A stretch of DNA of 40,885 nt, taken from an uncultured Collinsella sp. (lineage in GTDB: Bacteria; Actinomycetota; Coriobacteriia; Coriobacteriales; Coriobacteriaceae). The position numbers were made by a program, and so were the translations under genes. The notes beneath the pieces are model-generated. The model was not told where the DNA came from. It did not search any database and saw only the letters and a program-made list of their open reading frames with translations. Shown here piece after piece: positions 32,196-40,759 of this stretch. How positions within the stretch are numbered: position 1 is the stretch's first letter; every line of letters starts with the position of its first letter. The stretch lies in the NCBI GenBank assembly GCA_900549085.1, contig URMO01000010.1, positions 1 through 40,885 on the forward strand. Reading direction: 5' to 3'.

Positions 32196-32765
32196 TCACG
32201 CACCTCCGTGCGGCGGCACCAGCACGCCATCTTTGACCGTACAGTTCCATGCCTCGGTGACCGCATCGTCGGGCGTGGATTGAATTGCCTGGGTCGAGAT
32301 GTCAACGACTAGGTTTTTACCATCTGCCTTCTTCTCGGACACGCTCTTGATGAGCACGCCCGTCTTGTCGAGCGGCGCAACAGGAGACGTCCAGTAGTAG
32401 AACCCGTCGGCCGAGCGAACCCAAGACGAGTCGCTGCCAGTAGTTGAGGCATTGGACACGTTGCCCCACACAATTGCGTAGTCGGTACCCTCGACCGGCT
32501 CATCCCACAGGCGTGCACCATCCTGGTCCTGCCAGTAGATATCCACCGCAACGCGCAGGTATGCCGGAGCCGAGCCCTTGTTTGTTATCGTGACGTCGCT
32601 CTTCACGTTGCCATCGAGCTTCTCCTCCACCGAGGGCGCCACCGAACCAAAGCCGAACTCGTTGACCAGCACGCCCGTAACCGAAAGCCACGCAAAGGTA
32701 CCGGCGGCGCCAGTCAACAGGAGAACGCTGACAAGGAGGGCGACGATTTGCTTGCGCTTAGTCAT
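32196..32765 (-). CDS. TasA/camelysin-like SipW-cognate protein 3
   Basis: 189 residues. The N-terminal signal has a hydrophobic core followed by GTFAWLSVTGVLVNEFGFGS, the SipW-cognate signal peptide pattern (G-T-x-A-W ... N-x-F-x-x-G-S) also seen in the two other proteins of the operon. The mature part (DVTITNKGSAPAYLRVAVDIYW, WTSPVAPLDKTGVLI) matches the jelly-roll TasA/camelysin layout, in which strands near an invariant NxG and YxRV occur. It lies 1 bp after the stop of the giant gene and 2 bp before the anchor gene. Likely a minor fibre subunit or adaptor between fibre and anchor; this is inferred. Confidence 0.85.
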   Translation of the reverse strand: MTKRKQIVALLVSVLLLTGAAGTFAWLSVTGVLVNEFGFGSVAPSVEEKLDGNVKSDVTITNKGSAPAYLRVAVDIYWQDQDGARLWDEPVEGTDYAIVWGNVSNASTTGSDSSWVRSADGFYYWTSPVAPLDKTGVLIKSVSEKKADGKNLVVDISTQAIQSTPDDAVTEAWNCTVKDGVLVPPHGGA

Positions 32766-32766
32766 C

Positions 32767-35700
32767 CTAGCCCTCCTTCTTCAGCGTGCCGTTTTCCCAA
32801 ACATTCTTAGCACGCGAGCCACCATCGACCCATTTGTCATTCGCGCGCGTGTTGACGCACGTCACCACGGTGTCGCCCACGCTCGAGGCAGACGAGATGA
32901 TGAGCTCGGCAGATTTGCCGGTCGCCTTGCCAGGCGTACTCAGCTCGCCCTCGTAACGCCACGCCCAAGCCGTGTCTTCCTCAACGGTATAGATGCCCGC
33001 CGGTGCGGCAAATTGCACGCTGCCGACATACCAGGTCTCGCCGTTTTCCTGCTGCGTTTTATCGACCTTCACTTCGACCATGCGCGTCTCAGCAAGAGAA
33101 TCCTTCGACACCTTCCGTGCCACCTTAAAGCGGAATGTCTGTCCCATGGCACTAGCATCGGTGGTCTTTTTTACAATTGTCAACGCGTGAGTCTGGGCGA
33201 ATTTGAACACGGCATTACCGGGGCCCTGTTCGTCTTCACCCGTCTTCTTGGACTCCAAACGGTTGGCCAGGTCGAACGAGCCGTCACCCGAACCCAGGCT
33301 ATAGAGCGAGACATACTGGTCGTTAACGGGTTCCTCCGTCATGGACGCATCAGGACCGTAGCTCGCCCGCTTAACGGTAACAGTCAGCTGCGTTCCCATA
33401 AACGGCTCGGCAAAGCAGACCTTAAAGGGTGCCTGGTCGGCACTGTTGTCGACTGTGTTGGCGGCGTTGGGATCGAGCAGCCACTTAAGCCGCGCGGTCA
33501 TTGTTTTAGGGTTAGTGGAATCGGATGTGTCGTTGGCAGTCACACGATACGTCACGGGATACAGGTCCATGTCTCCCTTGACCGGCTCGCCCTTAAACTC
33601 ATTCCAAGACTTCGCATCGCCATCGGCAGGCACATATCGCCACTCCAGGAAGAGCTCACGTACGTCACCGCTAGTAGTCGTCTGTTCATCGAGCAGCGCG
33701 ACGATCTTGGAGTGGGCGTCCGGGTCGTATGCCACGGACTTTTTCTCCATCTCGGGATTGCCGTCGTTGTCATAGACCGGGTTGCCGCTCTCATCCACCT
33801 TGGGAACATCGACGTTATGGACAAAGCCGGCGCCCGTCGCGCGCTCGCCGTCCGAGTCGACCGTCGCCGTAAAGACGACCGACCCGTCGACACCGTGATA
33901 GCGAACCTTATACGGCGCGATCTTGTACACCGCAGTGTACGTCACGCTCTTAAAGGGCTCATTACCCTCGAGGGGATACTTATCGTCACCGGTCATTAGG
34001 GTGTATTTGCCATCGGGTTCGTAGTCGCGCGACCAGCCGACAAAGTCGTACTTGGTGCCGTCAGTGCCCTCAACCTCCTCGGCGGCCTTGACCTCAAGAG
34101 AAATCTGGTCGCCGGAATCAGTGCGGCCGAGGCTACGGACAAGATCGGGATTCGCAAGTTTAGAGTCAATGTTCGATTGAACGGTAACCAGGCTGGGACG
34201 GTAGACCGGGTACAGCTCCATGGGGGCCTTGACCACGGTAGAAGCACTCACCATACGGATACCCTCCGACCAAGCGACATAGCCCTTGCCAGGTGCCGGC
34301 TGGGCTTCCGTCCAGCCCACGAAGACGTTGAACGCACCTCCTGTATCCGCATCGATAGTGCTGACGTCATAAGTGGGCTTCGGGATGCCGCCATCAAGGT
34401 TGCCGAGCATATCGCCTTGCTGAGCAACTTTGCCGTCCACATCTTTGGCATTGAGATGGTACACGACCGCCAACGGCGAATAGTACGCCACAAATGTATA
34501 GGCCCCGCCGGGTTCCACCTGATAGGAATACGAGTTATCGCCGTTAGGTTCGAGCTTTTTAACTTCGCCATTCGGAAGTTCGATCTCAACCTTCTGCAAC
34601 TTATACAGCTCACCGCCTGCTTTATAAACCGACGTCGTGACGTCAGGGGTCACCGTTGCCGTAGCAGGGTCGGTGCCCGCGTTGATAACGGGATCGATGT
34701 CGTACCTAGGCACATTGACCTTGTCCGTGCCATCAAAACCCGCGCGGTGCAGGTTGGTGGTGTAGTTGACGTCGTACTTTGCGTAGACGGGATAGGCATC
34801 CTGACACTTGGTGACCTTGGAGTCATCCGTCGCCAAGTATGGCGCCGCCTTTTCCGGATCGCTCGTCACATAGGGGTCGTTGGCGACATCATAGATATAG
34901 TTCCAGACGTCAGAATCCTTCTGGACCTCGGCGGTCGAAATCCAGCCCAGGAACTTATGACCCGGCACCGCCATCTCGGTATCGGTCGGAGAGGCTTCGA
35001 GCGTCAGATTGGGATTGACGTCACCATCCTTTCCGTCGTAGGGCTTTGTATTAACCGTCCTATCCTTATAGAGATGCGGATAGCAATACAGGAACGTCGG
35101 ATCTTTACCTTCCGCCGTTTTCTGCTGAAGCAAGTTGCTTTTATAGCGTCGAGTAGCAGCCTGCTTGACGTTGCCACTCTTGTCATAGAAGTTGACGTCC
35201 GTGGTCACCATAGCACGGACATAATATTGCTCCGTCGTTTCAACAAAACTCGAAAAAGGATTCTTTATATAAGTCCAGGAACCGTCGTCGGGTCTTTCGA
35301 GCGTCCAAAAACTGAAGTGGTACCTATCATGCGCGGGGGTAAATTGAACTTTAATACTTGAGGCTTTCCACTCATCACTCAGTTTACCGGCTCCTGGAAA
35401 ATCAGTGTCGGCAATCATATCCTTGAGAGTGTTCGCGCCGCTGTCGTTACGCACATTATGCGAGTAGGCGTTAATAGGCGCAACGATTTGCGTCGCATCA
35501 GAGAGAGCGGTGGTGCACTTATCTGCTGGATTCTTATCATCGTGTAGCACATGGGCGGAGGCGTCCGTGCCAGCACCCCAATGGATAACGTTTTCACGAA
35601 CATATGTCGCGCCGACGTTTTCCTCGAAGGGCGACTTGTATTTATTCCAAATCGAGCACAACTTCTTGCTGTCCGTTAGACCGCTATTTGTAAATGCCCG

Positions 35701-38247
35701 AACGTAATAGTCCACCCGGTACTCAAAACGAGCCGTATAGGTATGCAGGACGGTCAGATCGACGTTTGCGGGAAGCTTATAGCTGGGGTCACGGCTTACG
35801 CGCACCTCGACCTGGGACCCATCGGCGGCCTGCTTGTTTTCATACCAACCCAGGAAGCGGTAGCCATCGGGCAGCGAGCCGCCTTCGGACAAGGGCTTGT
35901 TGTCCACGCCGCGCACCTGCACCGTGTAAACGCCGGCCCCATCCTCGGCAGTCTGGACATCGACATGAGTGTTGCCCACGTCGACACGCTGGGTCGCATC
36001 TTCAAGCCCATCCTGCTCATTACCCTCGAACACCGTCATGATGTTCGAGACGTAGTCGCTGTACACCGGATAGAAGTCGGTCGGACCGACGACGGTGATC
36101 GCCGCATCGGCGGGATAGAACGCGTTTGCGTTTTTAAGCTCGGCGAGCTGGGTCGAGGTAATGGCCGCATAGCCGCCGTTCATCCCAGCCTCGCCGCTCG
36201 GCTGCGTCGTCCAACCGATAAAGGTGGCGCTGGGAGACAGAGCGCCGCGGTCCGCAGGGGCAGCCGGCGTCAGGCTAACACCATAGCGGTACCAATCCGC
36301 CGACCTGTCGTGCGCAGCACCGCTCTGCCAATCGAGCGTTTTGCCCTTGACGTTATAGAACAGCACTTGCGCCTCGTACGAAGCGATGAACAGGTCGTTG
36401 CCCTTAAAACCGTCGGCCCCGTTCGCATTATCGGCGGTATAGGTCGACGTTTTCTCGTGCGTCTCGTTCTTCTGGACCTGCTTGCCAGCAGCCACAGCAT
36501 CGGCATCGGTCTTGCCATCAAACCAGCTGTTGTCTTGTCCAATTCGGTTCACACGCACATCGGGCTCGCGGAACCAGCCCATAAAGCGGTAGCCGCCGTT
36601 CGCCTCGCTCAGCCCCGCGGGCTTTGCGGAGGTTTCCTGCCTGAACATTACCGACGTATCGCCCTGGGCCAAGCCCTGGGCCGTTCCCGCCAGCACGGCG
36701 CTCACGGCAAAGGCGTACGGATCCGAGGTCTTCTGATCAGTACCGAGTTTGGTCGCCTCGATTGTCGCGGTGCCCGCACCGGGAAAATCGATCGTCGCCT
36801 TAACGCTCTGGCCATGCACGGGGATATTCAGTCTGTAGTCCATCGCCCACTCGTTGGCATGCGAACCGCCCAGGGCCTCATCGTTAGCGGTCGAGCGCAT
36901 GGTGCCGGCACAGAAGTCGTAGTCGTGCTCCTCCCACAGCTCGCGCGTGGCGTAGCGCCCGTCGTCCCACGGGCCGTAGCCGTCGCCCTTGGTGGTACCG
37001 TCGCCGCCAAAAGAGGGGATCTTCTTCTTAGCCGCGGTACCCTGGCTGCTGCCGTTTAGGCTCACGCTCGGCTTAAAGTAGCACTCGGTGACCGTGGCGT
37101 CGCCCTTGTTGGCGCGCGCAGCAATACCGCCCAGGTTCACGTCGTTTTGGATGATGGGGATCACGGCGATGGGGTTGTATTGACGCGAGCTCAGGTCACC
37201 TGCAAAGTGGCTGCGGACGAGCTCATTGCCTTCTTTGGTTAAAATACGACCCGCCAGGCCACCCGTCCACGCGCGCGTCACGGCGACAACGCCCACGTAC
37301 GACGCGGCATAGCTGTAGCACTGGGCCGTCGAGAAGCAGTCGATGATCTTGGCGTCACCTGCCATGCAGCCCACAAAGCCCGAGGCGTACACGTTGTTGC
37401 CGCCCAGGGCGCCAATGGCCACATCGTATTTATTGGTGACGTCGGTCATGTCCTTCGAGGAGCCGTCCTCGTTTCGCGTGGGCGTGACGCGGCAGTATTC
37501 GATCGTAGAGTTTTTGACGTAGCCGGCAAATGCCGCCATGTACAGGCCCTCGCCACCGATCGCCTGCACACCTGCAGTGGTGTTATGGACGGCGCGACCG
37601 CCGCGCACCTCGCAGTTGTAGAGGGTGCAGTCCTCCAGCTCGCCTGCGATCATGCCGCCTTCGAAACCAGCGTTCGTGATAACGTTAAGCATGTTGTTGG
37701 CGCACGTAACGTGCAGGGTGCTCTCCATGACCATGACGTTTTCGAAGCTGGTGTTGACGGCCTTGCCCACGATGATGCCGCCGCGGAAGTCCGCCCAGAT
37801 GTTGGCGTCCTCGACAAGGAAGTTCTTGATGGTGGCGCCGTCGGTCTCGGCAAAGAAGCCCGTGTCGCGCTCGGGGTCCAAGACCTTATTCTCGTAGTTC
37901 AGGCCCTTCACGGTATGGTTCTGACCGTCAAAGACGCCCTTAAAGGGATGCTCCTTGTTGCCAAAGGAGAGGTGCTTGACCGTATCCGCAACAATGGCGT
38001 TCATATCATCATCGTTAAGAACGATATCGTTATCGAGATAGACGCGCCACTGCGACGTGTCGCGTTGACGCGACAGCGCGACGCACGCCAGGAAGTCGTT
38101 CCTGTTTGTGATATGGAATTCGGTTTTGGCCTCGGGCACATCCTCGGCATGCGCCGCCGTTGGCAGCGCCATAACGCAGCAAAGGACAATCGCTGCGACG
38201 GCAACCAGCCTGCTAAGCACACCTCGGTTTCTGTTCTTAATCTCCAT
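32767..38247 (-). CDS. Giant secreted surface protein with beta-helix N-terminus and InlB-type repeats
   Basis: 1826 residues. A signal peptide (1-34, cut after TAAHA) is followed by a beta-helix-like region (about 45-410) with PFKGVFDGQNHTVKGLN and repeated GGxxAG/GGLAG turns, as in GLUG-type adhesins. Residues about 480-1600 contain a series of Listeria-Bacteroides/InlB B-type repeats, each with a GW-centred core: YRFMGWFR, ATFIGWTT, YRFLGWYE, HKFLGWIS, FNVFVGWTE, YDFVGWSR. A final SpaA/prealbumin-like domain (HALTIVKKTTDASAMGQTFRFKV) precedes the tail NTRANDKWVDGGSRAKN. There is no sorting signal or terminal membrane helix. It lies between TasA-like genes with gaps of 1-3 bp, so it is part of the same assembly. 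Probable adhesin; ligand unknown. Confidence 0.85.
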   Translation of the reverse strand: MEIKNRNRGVLSRLVAVAAIVLCCVMALPTAAHAEDVPEAKTEFHITNRNDFLACVALSRQRDTSQWRVYLDNDIVLNDDDMNAIVADTVKHLSFGNKEHPFKGVFDGQNHTVKGLNYENKVLDPERDTGFFAETDGATIKNFLVEDANIWADFRGGIIVGKAVNTSFENVMVMESTLHVTCANNMLNVITNAGFEGGMIAGELEDCTLYNCEVRGGRAVHNTTAGVQAIGGEGLYMAAFAGYVKNSTIEYCRVTPTRNEDGSSKDMTDVTNKYDVAIGALGGNNVYASGFVGCMAGDAKIIDCFSTAQCYSYAASYVGVVAVTRAWTGGLAGRILTKEGNELVRSHFAGDLSSRQYNPIAVIPIIQNDVNLGGIAARANKGDATVTECYFKPSVSLNGSSQGTAAKKKIPSFGGDGTTKGDGYGPWDDGRYATRELWEEHDYDFCAGTMRSTANDEALGGSHANEWAMDYRLNIPVHGQSVKATIDFPGAGTATIEATKLGTDQKTSDPYAFAVSAVLAGTAQGLAQGDTSVMFRQETSAKPAGLSEANGGYRFMGWFREPDVRVNRIGQDNSWFDGKTDADAVAAGKQVQKNETHEKTSTYTADNANGADGFKGNDLFIASYEAQVLFYNVKGKTLDWQSGAAHDRSADWYRYGVSLTPAAPADRGALSPSATFIGWTTQPSGEAGMNGGYAAITSTQLAELKNANAFYPADAAITVVGPTDFYPVYSDYVSNIMTVFEGNEQDGLEDATQRVDVGNTHVDVQTAEDGAGVYTVQVRGVDNKPLSEGGSLPDGYRFLGWYENKQAADGSQVEVRVSRDPSYKLPANVDLTVLHTYTARFEYRVDYYVRAFTNSGLTDSKKLCSIWNKYKSPFEENVGATYVRENVIHWGAGTDASAHVLHDDKNPADKCTTALSDATQIVAPINAYSHNVRNDSGANTLKDMIADTDFPGAGKLSDEWKASSIKVQFTPAHDRYHFSFWTLERPDDGSWTYIKNPFSSFVETTEQYYVRAMVTTDVNFYDKSGNVKQAATRRYKSNLLQQKTAEGKDPTFLYCYPHLYKDRTVNTKPYDGKDGDVNPNLTLEASPTDTEMAVPGHKFLGWISTAEVQKDSDVWNYIYDVANDPYVTSDPEKAAPYLATDDSKVTKCQDAYPVYAKYDVNYTTNLHRAGFDGTDKVNVPRYDIDPVINAGTDPATATVTPDVTTSVYKAGGELYKLQKVEIELPNGEVKKLEPNGDNSYSYQVEPGGAYTFVAYYSPLAVVYHLNAKDVDGKVAQQGDMLGNLDGGIPKPTYDVSTIDADTGGAFNVFVGWTEAQPAPGKGYVAWSEGIRMVSASTVVKAPMELYPVYRPSLVTVQSNIDSKLANPDLVRSLGRTDSGDQISLEVKAAEEVEGTDGTKYDFVGWSRDYEPDGKYTLMTGDDKYPLEGNEPFKSVTYTAVYKIAPYKVRYHGVDGSVVFTATVDSDGERATGAGFVHNVDVPKVDESGNPVYDNDGNPEMEKKSVAYDPDAHSKIVALLDEQTTTSGDVRELFLEWRYVPADGDAKSWNEFKGEPVKGDMDLYPVTYRVTANDTSDSTNPKTMTARLKWLLDPNAANTVDNSADQAPFKVCFAEPFMGTQLTVTVKRASYGPDASMTEEPVNDQYVSLYSLGSGDGSFDLANRLESKKTGEDEQGPGNAVFKFAQTHALTIVKKTTDASAMGQTFRFKVARKVSKDSLAETRMVEVKVDKTQQENGETWYVGSVQFAAPAGIYTVEEDTAWAWRYEGELSTPGKATGKSAELIISSASSVGDTVVTCVNTRANDKWVDGGSRAKNVWENGTLKKEG

Positions 38248-38250
38248 GGG

Positions 38251-38898
38251 CTAGTTCGCCTCCGGCCAGCCCACGACGTCGAGTACGTCGAGGACGGTAT
38301 CGCTTTCCTGCTGGTTTTTGGCCTGCACGGCCTGAACATCGATATCGAGCCTGAATGAGCCGCCGCGTGCGGCATCGTGGTAGTCGCCCACAAAGCGCAG
38401 CGAGTCCATAAGGCTCTCCGTCGTGGCACCGGGGTCGAGCGTACCGCCACGCGCATCCAATCCGCGGTAGTAGTACCACCCGTCGCCGCCATCGACCCAC
38501 GGAGATCCCTCGCCCGCGTTCACATGAAACGCGACGTTATCCGAGGCATCCGCACTCGAGCTGTCGGGCGCCACCGACGTCATGCGCAGACGCGCGCGAA
38601 CGTACTCAGGCTGCGCGCCGACGTTCTCCACGCGTACAATGCGGCTGATGTCAGAGCCCCCGGCCTTGGTGTCGGGATAGTCCCCGTGCTCGTTGGGCTC
38701 AAACGGAATCTCCTCGCCCTGCTCGTTGAGGGTGTATTCGCAGACTCGTACCTTCACGCTGCCAAACGATAGAACGTTGTTCGCCGGAACCATATCAACG
38801 GTAAAAGCCAGCGTGCCGCACAGGCACGCCAGGGCCAACAGCGCCATCGCGGCAAGCGCCAAGGTGCGTTTCTGATTGTCGGAAAGATTATTGAGCAT
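38251..38898 (-). CDS. TasA/camelysin-like SipW-cognate protein 2
   Basis: 215 residues. The N-terminal hydrophobic segment is followed by GTLAFTVDMVPANNVLSFGS, which fits the SipW-cognate pattern with Phe for Trp. The mature domain has DISRIVRVENVGAQPEYVRARLRM and GWYYYRGLDARGGTLDPGATT, typical TasA-like strands: a valine-rich NVG turn, YVRxRL, and a late WYYY segment. It starts after an intrinsic terminator that follows protein 1 and is 3 bp from the giant gene. Likely a minor subunit. The ribosome site is weak, so lower expression than protein 1 is plausible. Confidence 0.85.
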   Translation of the reverse strand: MLNNLSDNQKRTLALAAMALLALACLCGTLAFTVDMVPANNVLSFGSVKVRVCEYTLNEQGEEIPFEPNEHGDYPDTKAGGSDISRIVRVENVGAQPEYVRARLRMTSVAPDSSSADASDNVAFHVNAGEGSPWVDGGDGWYYYRGLDARGGTLDPGATTESLMDSLRFVGDYHDAARGGSFRLDIDVQAVQAKNQQESDTVLDVLDVVGWPEAN

Positions 38899-38930
38899 TA
38901 CGTTCGCCAGTCGTCGATAAAAAGGGGACC

Positions 38931-38974
38931 GAGATCCCGGCCCGTATATAGGGGTGGGGGCGGGCCGGGATCTC
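38931..38974 (-). terminator. Internal terminator between TasA-like genes 1 and 2
   Basis: GAGATCCCGGCCCG (38931-38944) and CGGGCCGGGATCTC (38961-38974) give a perfect 14-bp stem and 16-base loop. On the minus strand the stem is followed by GGTCCCCTTTTT. It lies 11 bp beyond the stop of TasA-like gene 1 and inside an otherwise tightly packed operon, so partial read-through is needed for the downstream genes. Confidence 0.85.
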
Positions 38975-38984
38975 AGTGGGGGGA

Positions 38985-39695
38985 TTAAGCCTGAGCCTGA
39001 GTCTTAGCCCATTCCTTGGCCTGCGCAATGGCGTTCGCGGCATCACCCTGGTCGGCACCGAAGATGTAGCAGGAGACCGTCATGGCGGGATCGGTGACGA
39101 CATCCGTGTTGTTCATGGCAGCCGGGATATGCACGGTGCTGAACAGCTCGCCGGTGTAAGCAGCCTTTCCATCAGCGGGAGTAAGCTTTGCAGGAGTGCT
39201 GGTGCCATCAGCGGTATACATGAACAGACCGCTCACGTACTGGTCATTGGTGCCGTTGGTCGTCACCTGGTCATCAGCAACCGGCTTCCAGCCATTGTTA
39301 AGAGTGAAGTACGGGGTCTTGGCAAGGGCGTTTTCGGCGTCTGTCTTCACAATTACGTTCTTCACATAGATGAACACATAGGAGCTATCGGAACCCTTGC
39401 CGATGCCGACGTTGGGGTTCTTATTGACGTTGGTGTCGGGAATCATCTTGGAATTATCGATCCATTTGGTCTCGAACAGATAACCATCCACTGAGGGGTT
39501 CGTGGGATCAGTGCCGGGCTTGTTCGGCTGATCAGGGTCGGGCTTCACTTCAGGCTTGTCAATGCTGCCGACCGTGAACTCATTCACCTTGGTTTGGGTC
39601 GCCGACAGCCATGCATAGGTACCCACACCGGCGGCCAGCACCAACAGCAGCAGGGCGGCAATGATGCCGTAGCGCTTTTTCTTCTTGTTTTCCAT
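38985..39695 (-). CDS. TasA/camelysin-like SipW-cognate protein 1 (probable major fibre subunit)
   Basis: 236 residues from the ATG at 39695, with AGGAAGAG upstream; open codons before it belong to overlapping upstream sequence. MENKKKKRYG precedes a hydrophobic core and GTYAWLSATQTKVNEFTVGS, the classic SipW-cognate signal. A Pro/Asp-rich linker (residues about 46-68) leads into the jelly-roll domain: YLFETKWIDNSKMIPDTNVN, NPNVGIGKGSDSSYVFIYVKN and VHIPAAMNNTDVVTDP. The sequence order (W...PGxxVxKxPxVxNxGxxxxYV) matches TasA and camelysin. Its place beside sipW and ahead of a terminator suggests the most abundant subunit. Known relatives form amyloid-like or strand-exchanged fibres in Bacillus biofilms. 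Confidence 0.9.
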   Translation of the reverse strand: MENKKKKRYGIIAALLLLVLAAGVGTYAWLSATQTKVNEFTVGSIDKPEVKPDPDQPNKPGTDPTNPSVDGYLFETKWIDNSKMIPDTNVNKNPNVGIGKGSDSSYVFIYVKNVIVKTDAENALAKTPYFTLNNGWKPVADDQVTTNGTNDQYVSGLFMYTADGTSTPAKLTPADGKAAYTGELFSTVHIPAAMNNTDVVTDPAMTVSCYIFGADQGDAANAIAQAKEWAKTQAQA

Positions 39696-39766
39696 CGTTC
39701 TCTTCCTTTCGAGAATCGTCTTCCCCCGGCAACGGCCCCTACCGCCACCGACGCTTTTCCCTGCCG

Positions 39767-40324
39767 CTATGAACGCCGCTCCCTCGCATGCACGCGGGTA
39801 TGCTTGCCCGCAGGCTCGTCGGGAACCATCCGATCGAGCACTATCGACGCCGCGATCAGCAGCGTCAGAACGGCCACCACAACAAGCAAACCGGGCATCG
39901 TCGTGCAATATGCGTTGACGAAGCCCAGGTAAGGGACACAAAAAGAAACAGTGCCGATAACACTCGAAAAAGGCGTCTGCTCGGCATCGTGCATGATGCT
40001 TCCGTCTGCATTTTTGTTCGCAATTCCCTGCGTGCCGATCATCTGCACCACAGGGTCGATCTGATACACCTGGTGCGTCACCACGGCGCCGTCCGATCGG
40101 TAAAAGGTTGCATTGTCGCCCACGGCAATATCCGTTGGCTCAACCTGGCGGACAAACACCATGGAGCCAACGGGAAGCTCGGGTTCCATAGAGCCCGAAA
40201 GCACAGCAAAGGGCATGTATCCAAATGCGCGAGGAACAAAAGAAACGAAGGCAAGGGCCATGACGAGCACAAGCGCCAAGCTACTAAGAAGAGCAATAAA
40301 TCGTTTGAGTCCGCGCGCCACCAT
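39767..40324 (-). CDS. sipW: SipW-type (ER-type) signal peptidase I
   Basis: 185 residues with an N-terminal membrane segment (about 7-30) and a C-terminal one (about 143-165), the two-anchor layout of SipW. The catalytic Ser45 is in VLSGSMEPELPVGS, and the general base is His84 in VVTHQVYQ rather than Lys, which defines the archaeal/ER type. GTQGIANKNADG is the usual substrate-binding strand. In Bacillus SipW is required to mature TasA and TapA, and here it heads an operon with three SipW-cognate proteins. The start ATG has only a weak GGGGAT upstream. Gap to the next gene is 71 bp. Confidence 0.92.
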   Translation of the reverse strand: MVARGLKRFIALLSSLALVLVMALAFVSFVPRAFGYMPFAVLSGSMEPELPVGSMVFVRQVEPTDIAVGDNATFYRSDGAVVTHQVYQIDPVVQMIGTQGIANKNADGSIMHDAEQTPFSSVIGTVSFCVPYLGFVNAYCTTMPGLLVVVAVLTLLIAASIVLDRMVPDEPAGKHTRVHARERRS

Positions 40325-40453
40325 AATAATTAATTCATCCCCATCGAGGCCTTATTCGACCCATCCAAAGGTCAGCAAGTTTCAATAGGAACCGCAAGGC
40401 GATTGAAAAGTGAGTCCGAAATAAGCCAATTTGGAATCTCTTCTTATTAAGAA

Positions 40454-40482
40454 AACATAGTGATGTCCTACAGTTTTATCAA
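40454..40482 (-). promoter_or_regulatory. Candidate promoter of the SipW/TasA-like operon
   Basis: On the minus strand TTGATA (40477-40482) and TATGTT (40454-40459) are separated by 17 bp. It gives a leader of about 120 bases before the sipW ATG. Assigned by eye. Confidence 0.5.
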
Positions 40483-40519
40483 TATCTCATCGCCTAATGC
40501 TACTAATTTTGGCGTAAGC

Positions 40520-40542
40520 GGTCATTTATCCCCAAAATGACC
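40520..40542. promoter_or_regulatory. Operator-like inverted repeat upstream of the SipW operon promoter
   Basis: GGTCATTT (40520-40527) and AAATGACC (40535-40542) form an 8-bp perfect inverted repeat with a 7-base spacer, about 38 bp upstream of the candidate -35 box. The position suits an activator or repressor site; no regulator gene adjoins. Confidence 0.4.
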
Positions 40543-40625
40543 TGCTTTATCCAATACCTGTGATCGACCCGCTACTCAATTCCTCAATAGGAGGTCCGAT
40601 ATTTTGCGCAAACAAAAGAATCGTA

Positions 40626-40634
40626 CCCCCCCCC
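40626..40634 (-). repeat. G9 homopolymer upstream of the SipW operon
   Basis: Nine consecutive C on the plus strand (G on the operon strand), about 145 bp upstream of the candidate promoter. It recalls the G10 run in the pilus operon. A role in phase-variable transcription is possible but the distance is long. Confidence 0.4.
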
Positions 40635-40759
40635 ACATTAAAATTAACTGCCGGATGTACCATTTGTTTTTAACCCCCCTATCTGAGTTTCATGGCTGCC
40701 CCATCTAGTTCGCAGCCCATAACCCGCTGGAAACCGTGTCCTTGAATTCTCTTGCGAGG

